This document shows positions 9,717 to 19,391 of a stretch of 64,000 nt of DNA, one piece after another (position 1 is the stretch's first letter; each line of letters begins with the position of its first letter). The notes below the pieces were generated by a model, which saw only the letters and a program-made list of their open reading frames with translations, was not told the DNA's origin and did not search any database. This stretch comes from DATJCV01 sp963707665 (GTDB lineage: Bacteria; Pseudomonadota; Gammaproteobacteria; Burkholderiales; Burkholderiaceae_D): contig CAVPQU010000005.1 in NCBI GenBank assembly GCA_963707665.1, positions 62,001 to 126,000 on the forward strand. Reading direction: 5' to 3'. A program made the position numbers and the translations under genes.

Positions 9717-10619
9717 CGGGTTTGGCAAGAAGGGTGGATAGAACGCCGCTCAACCAGTCGCTATAGAGCTCGCGGCCGGCGGCATTCAGAGCCGGTGGTC
9801 GCAGTAGGCGGAATCCGGTGGCGTCTGCGGCGCCCAGTACGCAAAACCCTGCGTCTGCACAATCTGCGCGCGCAGCGCCTGCATTTGTTGCGTCAGCAGC
9901 GGCAGAAAAACGCCGTCTGCCGCCGCCGAACGCGGCAGTTCGAGCAGTACGATCTTGGTTCCGGCATCCTGCATCGGGCGCAGAAAGGCAAGGTAGGCTT
10001 CCCTTTGCGCGGGGCTTGAGAGCTTCCATGTTTTCACGGATTCCCCATACGCCCGCAGTTTTTGCGGCGATTTCATGTGCCGGCAGTAGGCTTCCATCCC
10101 CGCATAATCATCGCGATTGTCGTACGCGTAATTGCCATGGTCGACTTGACCTGCCTGTCCCTTCACCCACCAGGTCAGTTTCGACACGTTGCCGCGCCAC
10201 CGATCTTGCCATCTGTCGACGACCTCATGTTGTCGATCGAACAGCAACAGATCGCTTTCCACCAACAGAATATCGGGTGGCGCGTCCCGCAATGCAGCGA
10301 GTGCCGGTTCCAAATCGGCATAGAGCGCGCCAGACCAGCTTATCCTGTGAAACACGATCTTGCGGCCGGCAGCGGCCAGGCGCTGGGCAAAGAAACGGTC
10401 GAAATCGATCGCGGCGCGCGTCTTGGACGTGCCGATGGCGACGACATGCACTTGCGACGAAGTTGCTTGCGCCAGGCGCTGCAGGTTCAGGCGCCCCGTG
10501 CTGGCGGGCTCGGTGATGTGCAACGCTACATTGGCGAGCAGCGCGATCAGCGCTACCACCAGCAGGCCTGCAAATATCCAGACCTTCAGCGGCGGCTGAT
10601 GCAGGGTTTGTACGCTCAT
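9709..10619 (-). CDS. DltD-like SGNH-fold acyltransfer protein, frameshift near the end
   Basis: ATG 10619 overlaps the upstream ligase stop (ATGA). An N-terminal membrane anchor (VWIFAGLLVVALIALLANVA) precedes a periplasmic domain with the block I serine motif VVAIGTSKTRAAIDF near residue 60. The catalytic Asp/His block is split. The first frame ends ...SAYCDHRL then stop; the neighbouring frame continues LNAAGRELYSDWLSGVL to a stop at 9709. A single lost base near 9793 would restore CDHRLLNAAGR. DltD is the SGNH partner of DltB that completes transfer to the polymer, and AlgJ/AlgX are comparable. About 300 residues when repaired. The family assignment rests on motif and gene order. Confidence 0.7.
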
Positions 10620-12456
10620 GGGCGGACGAGCGCCAACACCTTGTCGAGCCGATCGAGCGCCATGATGTCGCGTGCGGCCAGCTCGATGTGGAACTCCTGT
10701 TCCAACGCGCTGACCAGTTCCATATGTGCCAGCGAGTCCCAGCCGGGGACGTCGCCGGGTGTGCTGAGCAGCGTCAGCTTGGCACGGTCCGCCTTGAAGC
10801 AATCTGCGGCAATGCCGATGATGCGGGCAGCCAGATCGGCATGCCGATCCGGTGCGAACGCGGCTGGCGCCGCATCAGCCTGCTTTTGATGAAACAGCTC
10901 GCGCGCCGCTTCCAGCATGACCTTGCCGGAACGGCCGCGCGGCAGTTCGCCGACCAGTTCAATCACACTCGGCACCTTGCGCGGTTCGAGCCGGCCGGAG
11001 CAAAACGTGAGCAGGTCGCTGGCCATCAGCACGGGCGCCGCGACCACCAAGGCCACGACGGTTTCACCCCACACCGGGTCCGGAACGCCGAAGGTAATGG
11101 CTTCGCGCACCTGAGGATGCCGCTGCAGCACTTCCGTCACTTCTTCGGGGTTGATGTTGTAGCCGCCGCGGATGATGATATTTTCGCGCGTCCGACGATC
11201 CAGTAGCGGCCTTGCTCGTCCTGACGCGCGACGTCGCCGGTGCTGAACCAGCCGTCGCGCAACACTTCCGCGGTGAGGTCCGGGGCGCCAAAATACCCGG
11301 ACATCAGCAAGTCGCCGCGCATCCACAACTCCCCTGCGTCTCCTGGCGCTACCGGCGACCCGTCCGCGGCAACGACGCGCAATTCGCAGTCTTCTGGCAT
11401 GCCGATACTGCCGGGCATGCGGCTAGGCAGGCTGGGGCCGGAGAATACGCCGCCAACCACGGTTTCGGTCAATCCGTATACGTTGACCAGCGGCGTACGG
11501 AACGTCGACTCGAAGTCTTCCCACAATGTCGAGTCGAGCTGCGCGCCGCAGGAAATCAGCAGCCGAAAATCGCCGCCCTGAAAAGCGTCGCGCTGCTCCA
11601 ACCCCAGGCGCAGGATCAGCGCGAGCATGGTGGGCACCGCTACCATATGGGTAATGCGCAGCCTGTAAATCGCATCCAGCAACGGCTCGACGGCAGTCAC
11701 CTGGAATTGCATCGGGCGATAAACCGTCGCCTGGTTATAGAAGCCGATCACCGGCCCCTGGATCATACCGTCCGCATGTGACAGCATGAGCGTGTTCAGG
11801 ATACGGCTTGCGTCTTCGTAGCCATATCGTTTGCTTAAGGTCGAGAGATGCGCAAACAGGGCGCGGTGACTGATGCAGACGCCTTTGGGCTGATCGGTTG
11901 TGCCGGAGGTGAAGAGGATGTAGGCCAGCGTGTCGGCGGCCAGGTGTGCCGGCGGCGCGATCGGCGCTAGCTCGGTCAGCAAGGCGTGCAAGCCCTCCGG
12001 CTGGGCGACCTTGCCAAACAGCTTGCCAAGCAGTTTTCCGGCGCCAGCGGAGCTTGCTACCAGATCAATCAGCCTGGCCGGCATGGATGCGAGCGACCAC
12101 TTGGCCGACAGCTCGCGGTCCGCCACGACGATCGCCGGAGCGGCGCTTTTGATCAGGCTCTGCGCGCGCTCCGCGCTCGTGTCCGGATCGAGATTGACGG
12201 CCGCGATGCCATTGCAGATCAGCGCGACAAACAACAAGGCGGATTCTGCATCGTCGCGGCTGGCAACGACCACGCGCTCGCCCGGCGCCACCTGCATGGC
12301 GCGCAACAAGGCGGCGATGGATTCGATGCGCGCGGCAAGTTCGCCGAAGCTGACGGTACGCCGGTCGGTCATCAGCCAGGGTTTGGATGCCAGCGCGGGC
12401 TCCCGGATAGCGAGATAGCAATCGTACGCTGAAGAAATGTGCGGTTTATGTTTCAT
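10616..12456 (-). CDS. AMP-forming acyl/aminoacyl ligase fused to an acyl carrier protein, frameshifted at a CG run
   Basis: ATG 12456 (MKHKPHIS) is preferred over 12465 because GAAGG then lies at normal spacing. ANL-family motifs: AYILFTSGTTDQPKGV (P-loop), VNVYGLTETVVGG, WFSTGDVARQDEQGRYWIVG. At about 11190 the frame breaks inside a short CG run; the next frame continues ENIIIRGGYNINPEEVTEVL and ELPRGRSGKVML. A C-terminal carrier domain follows with the phosphopantetheine site GWDSLAHMEL. The enzyme should activate a carboxylate with ATP and load it on its own carrier domain, as DltA and DltC do as separate proteins. The substrate could be D-alanine or another acid; I cannot tell which. Confidence 0.82.
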
Positions 12457-13964
12457 TAAAAACATCCTTCAGCTGGTTGCGCAGGATTTTTGAGTTGGCG
12501 CTGCGCGGAATCGATCGAACCGTGCGGAATACGGCGAGGCACGCGGGACGGGCCGAGCCTGGCCCGGATGAAGTCGGCCAGCCTGTGGTCGCTGATGTCG
12601 TCGGCGGCGGCGTCGATTCGCGGGACGACGAGCGCGGCGATGCGCTCGCCGCCAGCGGCATCCGGCAGGCCGAAGACGGCCGCCTCTGCGATAGCAGGCA
12701 ATTGCTCGAGCAACGCTTCAATCTCTTGTGGGTAGATCTTGTCGGTACCGAGCGTATTGATGAAGTTGCCGATGCGCCCGACGATGATGAACCTGCCATC
12801 TGCGCAACAGCGTGCCAGATCGCCGGTTCGTATCCAGTCGCCGTCGAGCATCGTGCCGGTGGCGTCAGGATCGTTCAGGTAGCCGTTCATCGCGCACGGC
12901 AGCCGCACCTGCAATTCACCGACCGCACCGTCGCCCACCTCCCGGCCACTGCCGTCGACAAGCCGAACCGCACAGCCGACCGGGCGCCCGATGCTGGCAT
13001 CGTCGGCCGACCAATCCGACACATCCTGGCTCAGGCACAAGCCCGTCGTTTCGGTGAGCCCGTAGTAGTTCACCACCGGGATACCGAAGCGTGCATGAAA
13101 ACGCTGGACTTCCGTGAGATGCAGATCGGTGCCAGTGCAAAACACGGCCAGCAGGGACGCAAATACGCGCTTCTCTACCCTGGTGCCCAGCAGGTTGACG
13201 TGGCGCAGCAGCAGCGGTGCTGCAACCAGGTGCTGTGGCCGAAGGCGCTCGATCTCCGACAGCAGCGCAAATGCGTTTGCACGCCGCACCGGCGGCAGGC
13301 AGACCCAGCACATGCCGGCCAATGGCGCCGCCACAAAGGGATTGCGCAGCCCGCTCATCGTATGTGGTTCCGGCAGATTGACGAGACGCTCACCTGGCTG
13401 CCAGCGAAAGGTTTGCACCACCAGTACGGCACTGCGCGCCAGGGCCTCGTGACTCAGGACAACCGCCTTGGGATCGCCGGTCGAGCCTGACGTGAACAGA
13501 TAGGCAGCGGGGGTGGAGGGCGGGTTTTCTACCTGATCTGGCACGGATGCGAGATCGGCGTCAGCGAAGCCCGCGACCATGTCCTGGTCTGAATTGACGG
13601 CCACGGTTAACTGAGGAAACGCCGATCGCCACAAGGAAGCAAGCCGGTCGTCCACAAGCGCGATTGCCGGTTCGATTTTTGCGCAAGCCCGTAACAGCAG
13701 ATACTCGGGCCAACTGGCGTCGATGGGCACAAAGATCCCGCCCATTAAAACCGTCGCCCAGAACGAGGTTAACGCCGCCAAGCCCTGCTCACCCTGAAAC
13801 ACGACCCGACTGCCTGGCGCTACCCCAGCGTCGGCGAGACGGCTCATGCATTGCCGGACCAGCAAGGCAAATTGCTGGGTCGGCACTTCCCGGAAATTGC
13901 CAGCGTCATCAATCTTGAAATTGCCGGCGGAGCATATTTGCTGATAAACGGCGTTCAAGTTCAT
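12446..13964 (-). CDS. AMP-forming ligase (ANL family), first gene of the acylation cluster, frameshift near the C-terminus
   Basis: ATG 13964 (MNLNAVYQQICSAG) opens the gene after an AAAGAG-like site. Key motifs: AYLFTSGSTGDPKAVVLSH, VNYYGLTETTGLCLS, IRTGDLARCCADGRFIIVGR and GTDKIYPQEIEALL. An extra C near 12528 shifts the frame; the adjacent frame gives the expected end RSIPRSANSKILRNQL with the catalytic lysine region and stops at 12446. The final bases overlap the next start by 11, so the two ligases are coupled. It has no carrier domain of its own. Two ligases in one operon is more than a standard dlt locus, so this one may load a second acid or supply an intermediate. Confidence 0.8.
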
Positions 13965-14385
13965 GGCGACTCTTTGGCGAACGGCTGTTTCTGGATTTTG
14001 TGCGGGATTATATATAAGGAAAGATATCCAACAAAATCGCATCATTTCGGCCCAAGCATCTTCCAGCTGGTGCCAGGGGCGCGCGATATGGAACGTCTGA
14101 CGAGGCGCCGACGGTGATCCCGGTGCCCGTCGCGCTGCCGACGATGCCCGGTTTGCTGCTGGCGCCCGGCCCGGGGCTACGCCGATGAGGCGTGCGCTCG
14201 GCTGCCGCCGCGCACGAATGGAGCGCGCTTGAGCCTGCGCAAGCAGTCTGTGTTTTCGGTTTATATCATCGTGGAGCAGGGCGTACCGATATGGCCTGTT
14301 CGTGGCGCATGATAGTCCGTCGCCCAGTCGTTTTTTGCCGGCGCCGATCAGGTCAAGTGTTCTTATTGCAATCGAGAGGTGGATG
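13965..14385. promoter_or_regulatory. Divergent intergenic region between acylation cluster and Hsp20 gene
   Basis: About 420 bases between divergent genes. The part nearest the ligase is AT-rich (around 14000-14045) and is the best place for the cluster promoter. The part near 14340-14370 (TTGCCGG...TCTTATTGCAA) could hold the Hsp20 promoter. GAGAGG at 14374-14379 is the Hsp20 ribosome-binding site. No gene is seen. Confidence 0.4.
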
Positions 14386-14838
14386 ATGAACAGCAAGCTG
14401 ACGCGTTTCAATCCGTTCGGTGAGCTCGCACGTTTCGAGCCGCTGCGCGATGTCGAAGAGTTTTTCAGCGATTTTCGCTTGCGGCCGGGGATGCGCGAAC
14501 TGGAGGCTGAGCCGCGCATCAAGATGGATGTGGCGGAAACCGACCAAGGCTATATGGTGAAGGCGGAAATTCCGGGCGTGAAAAAAGAAGACATCAAGGT
14601 GGAAATCGAAGGCAATCAGATCTCGATCAGTGCCGAGACGCAAAAGGAAACCGAACAGAAACAAGGCGAGACCGTGGTGCGCAGCGAGCGCTACTACGGC
14701 AAGCAATATCGCCGTTTCACGCTGGCGCACGAAATCGATGAAGACAAGGCGCAAGCCAAGTACCAGGACGGCGTGCTGGAACTCAGCCTGCCAAAAAAAT
14801 CCGGCCCGGTCGGCGCTCGGCAATTGTCGGTGCAGTAG
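14386..14838 (+). CDS. Small heat shock protein Hsp20 (alpha-crystallin family)
   Basis: A 150-residue ATP-independent holdase chaperone. The second of two adjacent ATGs (14386) is chosen because GAGAGG lies six bases upstream, whereas 14383 would be too close. An N-terminal arm (RFNPFGELARFEPLRDVEEF) precedes the alpha-crystallin domain at about 45-140 (MDVAETDQGYMVKAEIPGVK, KQYRRFTLAHEID, AKYQDGVLELSLPKK). The C-terminal I-x-I-type tail is weak. Together with the nearby Usp, MBL and Pat-like genes it fits a stress neighbourhood. Confidence 0.95.
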   Translation: MNSKLTRFNPFGELARFEPLRDVEEFFSDFRLRPGMRELEAEPRIKMDVAETDQGYMVKAEIPGVKKEDIKVEIEGNQISISAETQKETEQKQGETVVRSERYYGKQYRRFTLAHEIDEDKAQAKYQDGVLELSLPKKSGPVGARQLSVQ

Positions 14839-14955
14839 TCGGCTTCATACTCTCCTCCGGCACAACTTTCGGCCGGAGCATGTCTGTGACCATGCCCGCT
14901 TTCGTATCACGAACAAAAAGTTGATATGGATCAATTGGTTGCGCTGCATTAACGG

Positions 14956-14996
14956 CACTTATCCACAAGCTTGATCACAGCTTCTGTGGGTAAGTG
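14956..14996. promoter_or_regulatory. Long inverted repeat between hsp20 and the TRAP operon
   Basis: CACTTATCCACA (14956-14967) faces TGTGGGTAAGTG (14985-14996), a 12-base inverted repeat with one T/G wobble, and the enclosed bases contain a further AGCT...AGCT pair. There is no T-run right after it, so it is a weak terminator candidate. It could equally be an operator for the TRAP genes that start at 15192. Confidence 0.5.
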
Positions 14997-15191
14997 ACCG
15001 CCTGCCTAATCTCCACCCCTTTCCGCTGCCGCGGCTGTTCATGCCGCTTCCGCCATTGTTGCGGCGGTTGCCGTACGCCAAGGTTTGCTGTAAAAAGTTG
15101 GGTGCACCGCAACGTCGGCGGCGTACCGTCTGCAGGGCAGGCGGACCCATTCGCCGATTCTGGCGATTCCACTGTCCGAAGGAGAAATTTC

Positions 15192-16226
15192 GTGATCAAG
15201 ACATTTTTTGCGGCTACCGGGTCGGCCGTGGTCGCCGCCACGCTGACGTTCTCGCTGCCGGCGCTGGCGCAGCAGAAATACCAGCCCGAATACCGGCTCT
15301 CGACCGTGCTCGGCAATGCTTTCCCGTGGGGCAAGGGCGGCGAACGCTGGGCCGAACTGGTCAAGGAAAAAACCCAGGGCCGCATCAACATCAAGATGTA
15401 TCCCGGCACTTCGCTGGTGGCGGGCGACCAGACGCGCGAATTCACCGCGATCCGCCAGGGCGTGATCGACCTCGCGATCGGCTCGTCGATCAACTGGTCG
15501 CCGCAAGTCAAGGAGCTGAACCTGTTTTCGCTGCCGTTCCTGATGCCGGATTACCGCGCGCTCGATGCGCTGACCCAGGGCGAAGTCGGACGCGAACTGT
15601 TCAAGGTGATCGAAAAGAACGGCGTGGTGCCGCTGGCCTGGGGCGAGAACGGCTTCCGCGAAATCAGCAATTCCAAGCATGAGATCCGCACCCCGGCCGA
15701 CATGAAGGGCCTGAAATTCCGCGTGGTCGGCTCGCCGCTGTTCAACGACACCTTCACCGCGCTGGGCGCCAATCCGACCCAGATGAGCTGGGCCGACGCC
15801 CAGCCGGCGCTGGCTTCGGGCGCGGTCGACGGCCAGGAAAATCCGATCTCGGTGTTCACCGGCGCCAAGATCCATGCGGTCGGCCAGAAATACCTGACGA
15901 TCTGGGGCTATGTCGCCGATCCGCTGATTTTCGTGGTCAACCGCAAGGTCTGGGAAAGCTGGAGCAAGGCGGATCAGGAGGCGGTGCGCGCCGCCGCCGT
16001 CCAAGCCGGCAAGGAAGAAATCGCGCTCGCGCGCCAGGGCCTGACTGCCGCCAACAGCGGCATCTACAAGGAGGTCGAAGGACTGGGCGTGAAGGTCACG
16101 CACCTGACGCCGGCCGAGGTCGATGCCTTCCGCAAGCTGACCCGGCCGACCTACGACAAGTGGTCCAAGACCATCGGCACCGGTCTCGTGCAGAAAGCCG
16201 AAACGGCGATTGCCGCGCGCCAGTAA
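15192..16226 (+). CDS. dctP: TRAP transporter periplasmic substrate-binding protein (DctP family)
   Basis: GTG 15192 follows AAGGAGAAA at good spacing and gives 344 residues starting with a signal peptide (IKTFFAATGSAVVAATLTF, cleavage after LPALA). DctP features include YRLSTVLGN, GRINIKMYPGTSLV, ADMKGLKFRVVGSPLFNDTF and GAVDGQENP; the conserved Arg of KFRV contacts a carboxylate in known members. The ligand is probably an organic acid. A strong terminator separates it from the membrane subunits. The companion amidase, though truncated, hints at an amide-related substrate. Confidence 0.93.
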   Translation: MIKTFFAATGSAVVAATLTFSLPALAQQKYQPEYRLSTVLGNAFPWGKGGERWAELVKEKTQGRINIKMYPGTSLVAGDQTREFTAIRQGVIDLAIGSSINWSPQVKELNLFSLPFLMPDYRALDALTQGEVGRELFKVIEKNGVVPLAWGENGFREISNSKHEIRTPADMKGLKFRVVGSPLFNDTFTALGANPTQMSWADAQPALASGAVDGQENPISVFTGAKIHAVGQKYLTIWGYVADPLIFVVNRKVWESWSKADQEAVRAAAVQAGKEEIALARQGLTAANSGIYKEVEGLGVKVTHLTPAEVDAFRKLTRPTYDKWSKTIGTGLVQKAETAIAARQ

Positions 16227-16258
16227 GCGTTTCGTGTCGCGCCTTGCAAGCGCTGCAG

Positions 16259-16284
16259 CGCCCCGTTCGCCGCGGGGCGTTTTT
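16259..16284 (+). terminator. Rho-independent terminator after dctP
   Basis: CGCCCCG (16259-16265) pairs perfectly with CGGGGCG (16273-16279), followed by TTTTT. Placed between dctP and dctQ, it likely lowers expression of the membrane subunits relative to the binding protein. Confidence 0.8.
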
Positions 16285-16467
16285 GTTGGGAATCCTTCCT
16301 ATACTCCCTGCGCATGCGGCCTATGTCGGGCAAAAAATGGCAGAAATTGCAACATACTCCCTTTGTCGAAAAGGATGCGTGCATAATTGCGAAGGGCGCC
16401 GGCGCCGCGCCGCCGTCGAGATGGCGCGCCTGTCCGAAATCGAAATTCCACTGAAAAGAACGATGCA

Positions 16468-16974
16468 ATGAGCGATTTGCCTGCTGCCCCCGCCGACACT
16501 GCCGAAGAAGCGCCGCGCGTGCCGGTCAAGATCGAGGAATTCTGCGCCGCGCTGGCGATGGCGCTGATCTGCTGCATCACCTTCGCCAACGTGCTGGTGC
16601 GCTACTTCACCGACGTCTCGTTCGCGTTCACCGAGGAATTTTCGATCTTCCTGATGGTGGTGCTGACCCTGTCCGGAACCGCCGCCGCGTTTGCGCGCAA
16701 CAGCCATATCCGCATGAGCTTCCTGGTCGAGCGCCTGCCGCGCAAGCTGGCGCGGCCGCTCGAAACCGTCGTGCTGCTGCTTGGCGCGCTGATGTTCGCG
16801 ACCATGGCGTATTACGGCAGCTTCCTGTTCTGGGACGACTGGCAGTACGACACCACCTCGCCCGGCATCGGCATCCCGCAATGGATCTACACGATCTGGC
16901 TGCCGCTGTTGTCGGTCGTGATTTTCCTGCGCATCGTCGGCCGCCTGATCCGCTTTCTCCGGAGCCGTGCATGA
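16468..16974 (+). CDS. dctQ: TRAP transporter small membrane subunit (DctQ family)
   Basis: 168 residues with four predicted membrane segments (FCAALAMALICCITFANVLV, FSIFLMVVLTLSGTAAAF, LARPLETVVLLLGALMFATM, IYTIWLPLLSVVIFLRIV) and the family's N-x-x-x-R-Y (NVLVRYF) and E-E-F motifs. It bridges the binding protein and the large permease. Its stop overlaps the dctM start (ATGA at 16971), so the two are translationally coupled. Confidence 0.92.
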   Translation: MSDLPAAPADTAEEAPRVPVKIEEFCAALAMALICCITFANVLVRYFTDVSFAFTEEFSIFLMVVLTLSGTAAAFARNSHIRMSFLVERLPRKLARPLETVVLLLGALMFATMAYYGSFLFWDDWQYDTTSPGIGIPQWIYTIWLPLLSVVIFLRIVGRLIRFLRSRA

Positions 16975-18260
16975 TCGCCGAAGGCAGCCTGATCCTGTTT
17001 CTCGGCTTCGCCGTGCTGCTGGCGATCGGCGCGCCGCTGGCGGTGGCGCTCGGCATCGCCGGCACCGCGGTGATCCTGATCGAGGGCCTGGGCATCATGT
17101 CGGTGCCGACCAACGCCTACAACGGCATTGCCAAGTATCCGCTGCTGGCGCTGCCGGTGTTCGTGCTGGCCGGCATGATGTTCGAGCGCGCCGGCGTCGC
17201 GCTGCGCATCGTGCGCTTCGCCGCCGCCATCGTCGGCAAGCGGCGCGGCGGCCAGGGCGTGGTGGCGATCCTGGTCTGCATGTTCCTCGGCGGCATCTCG
17301 GGCTCGGGCCCGGCCGACGCCGCCGCGGTGGCGATGGTGATGATCCCGAGCATGCTGAAGCAGGGCTATCCGAAGGAATTCTCGGCCACCGTGATCGCCG
17401 CCGCCGGCTCCACCGCGATCCTGATCCCGCCGTCGATCGCGCTGATCGTCTACAGCGTGCTGGTGCCGGCCGCCTCGGTGCCGGCGCTGTTCGCCGGCGG
17501 CATGCTGCCCGGCATCCTGGCCGGACTGGCCTTGATCGTGCCGACGCTGTACTTGTCGCGCAAGCACGGCTGGGGCGTCGCCGACGGCGCCGAAACGCCG
17601 CGCTTCTGGGCCAGCTTCAAGGACGCGATCTGGGGCCTGCTGGCGCCGGTCATCATCCTCGGCGGCATGCGCACCGGGCTGTTCACGCCGACCGAAGCGG
17701 CGGTGGTGGCGGCGTTCTACGGCTGGTTCGTCGGCGTCTTCGTCTACCGCACGCTCGACTGGCGCAAGGTGTACCGGGTGCTGGTCGAATCGGCCGAAAT
17801 CTCGGCGGTGGTGCTGATCATCATCTCGCTGGCCGGCGTGTTCGCGCACGCCGGCTCGACGCTCGGCGCCTTCGATGCGTTCGCCAAGCTGCTGCTCGGC
17901 TTCACCGGCAACGAAGCGCTGATGCTGGTGATGATCAGCGTCATGCTGCTGATCGCCGGCATGCTGCTCGACGCGGTATCGATCTTCCTGGTGTTCCTGC
18001 CGATCCTGGTGCCGATCATGCTGATCTACGGCTGGGACCCGGTCTGGTTCGGCGTCGTCATCACGATGAACATGGCGATCGGCCAGTTCACGCCGCCGAT
18101 GGCGGTCAACCTGATGGTCACCACGCGCATCGCCGGCATCTCGATGGAATCGACGGTGCGCTGGGCGCTGTGGATGGTGGGCGCGATGCTGGTGGCGATG
18201 GCGCTGGTGATGGTGTTTCCGCAGCTGGTGCTGGCGCTGCCGCGGGCGTTGGGCTATTAG
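16971..18260 (+). CDS. dctM: TRAP transporter large permease subunit (DctM family)
   Basis: A 429-residue permease of normal family length with about a dozen hydrophobic segments. Typical stretches are GAPLAVALGIAGTAVILIEG, LLALPVFVLAGMMFERAG, GISGSGPADAAAVAMVMIPS and FTPPMAVNLMVTTRIAG. It forms the Na+-driven translocation path. It starts inside the dctQ stop and is followed nine bases later by the amidase remnant. Confidence 0.95.
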   Translation: MIAEGSLILFLGFAVLLAIGAPLAVALGIAGTAVILIEGLGIMSVPTNAYNGIAKYPLLALPVFVLAGMMFERAGVALRIVRFAAAIVGKRRGGQGVVAILVCMFLGGISGSGPADAAAVAMVMIPSMLKQGYPKEFSATVIAAAGSTAILIPPSIALIVYSVLVPAASVPALFAGGMLPGILAGLALIVPTLYLSRKHGWGVADGAETPRFWASFKDAIWGLLAPVIILGGMRTGLFTPTEAAVVAAFYGWFVGVFVYRTLDWRKVYRVLVESAEISAVVLIIISLAGVFAHAGSTLGAFDAFAKLLLGFTGNEALMLVMISVMLLIAGMLLDAVSIFLVFLPILVPIMLIYGWDPVWFGVVITMNMAIGQFTPPMAVNLMVTTRIAGISMESTVRWALWMVGAMLVAMALVMVFPQLVLALPRALGY

Positions 18261-18269
18261 GAGCTCGCA

Positions 18270-18583
18270 TGACGACCGAACTGTGTTTCATGACGGCGAC
18301 CAACATGGCGGCCGCGATCCGCGCCGGCCGGCTGTCGGCGCGTGAAGTGATGGCCGCGCACCTGGCGCAGATCGAGCGCATCAACCCGCAGGTGAACGCC
18401 ATCGTCACGCTGCACGCGGAGCAGGCGCTGGCCGCCGCTGCCGCTGCCGCCATGGGTTGGATGGAACTCCATGCGTCGGCGCCCCGCCGCACGGGGTGTT
18501 GGCAAAAAGCGGCTTCCTGGATTGCCTCTTCACACATACTCCATGATATGGATTCAGTTGTCGCCCATGAAATGGCTGTTTGA
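18270..18583 (+). pseudogene. Amidase (GatA-like) N-terminal fragment
   Basis: ATG 18270 follows AGGAGCTC. The first 62 residues match the amidase-signature-family N-terminus (MAAAIRAGRLSAREVMAAHL, then QIERINPQVNAIVTL). After an alanine run the sequence leaves the family abruptly at about 18450 and ends in an unrelated tail with a stop at 18583. The Ser-Ser-Lys catalytic core is missing, so it cannot be an active amidase. A deletion or assembly joint at 18450 is likely. In the intact operon it would have hydrolysed an amide imported by the TRAP system. Confidence 0.75.
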
Positions 18584-18909
18584 GTAGCATACTCCATCAC
18601 TCATGGCGCAGTCGTGGTTAGCTGTTGAACTCATGCTGCCCACTCGCCTGAGCCTGTCGCTGCCGCGACGCCGGCAGTCCAGTGCCGTTTGCCTGCCACG
18701 CCGCTGAGGGGAATGTCTGCATTCCCGCCTTCGCGGGGACGCCAGATCGGCACAATCGTTCCGTATTGAACGACATCACGGATGGCGCCGGCCTGGTTCC
18801 GCCGTGCTTTGGTCGTATTTCGGAACTTCCTGCGCGCAGTGGCCTCCGACAAAGACAGTTGTACTTTTCATACTGTTTGCCGCATCCGGCGATAAGCATA
18901 GGAGAAAGC
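18584..18909. other. Non-coding stretch after truncated amidase
   Basis: No gene seen. It contains a short hairpin CCCGC-CTTC-GCGGG (near 18722-18738) that resembles dispersed intergenic repeat units of betaproteobacteria. Together with the abrupt end of the amidase this suggests a recombination or deletion scar. The end holds the GGAGAAA ribosome-binding site of the next gene. Confidence 0.4.
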
Positions 18910-19371
18910 ATGGATAACGACGACATCATTTCCACCCTGAACGATCTGATCGAAACCAGCCGCGACGGCGAAGAAGGCTTTCGCACCTGCGCCGAAGATG
19001 CAAACGATCGCAATCCGCAATTGAAGGCAATGCTGGTCGCACGCCAGCAGGAATGCTCGGCGGCGGTACAGGAGCTCGAAAATTTGGTCCGCGCGCACGG
19101 CGGTGACCCGGCCAAGCACAGCAGCGTAGCCGGTTCCATGCACCGCGCCTGGGTTGACGTCAAAACCGCGATCACCGGCAAGGACGATGAAGCGGTGCTC
19201 AATGAATGCGAGCGCGGTGAAGATTCGGCGGTAAAAAGCTATCGCGACGCACTGAAGGACAACGCCTTGCCGGCCGATGTGCGGGCGGTGGTGGAGCGCC
19301 AGTATCAGGGCGTATTGCGCAACCACGATCAGATCAAGGCACTGCGTGACAGCGTACGCCGGGCCAGTTGA
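18910..19371 (+). CDS. PA2169-family four-helix-bundle protein (DUF2383)
   Basis: 153 residues, ATG 18910 behind AGGAGAAAGC. It is acidic and helical, with DDIISTLNDLIETSRDGEEG at the N-terminus and a repeated E-x-x-C/E pattern (ARQQECSAAVQELENLV, ECERGEDSAVKSYRDAL) typical of the ferritin-like DUF2383 family. The second helix pair gives it a coiled shape. The role is unknown in the family; stress-induced expression is often reported. It is monocistronic, with a terminator right after it. Confidence 0.85.
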   Translation: MDNDDIISTLNDLIETSRDGEEGFRTCAEDANDRNPQLKAMLVARQQECSAAVQELENLVRAHGGDPAKHSSVAGSMHRAWVDVKTAITGKDDEAVLNECERGEDSAVKSYRDALKDNALPADVRAVVERQYQGVLRNHDQIKALRDSVRRAS

Positions 19372-19391
19372 TTCAAACCGGCCAGTATTGA

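Noticed and set aside
16967..18260. Long second plus-strand frame over dctM
   Set aside because: Arg/Gly/Ala-rich low-complexity shadow. Only its end, from 18270, is real (the amidase fragment).
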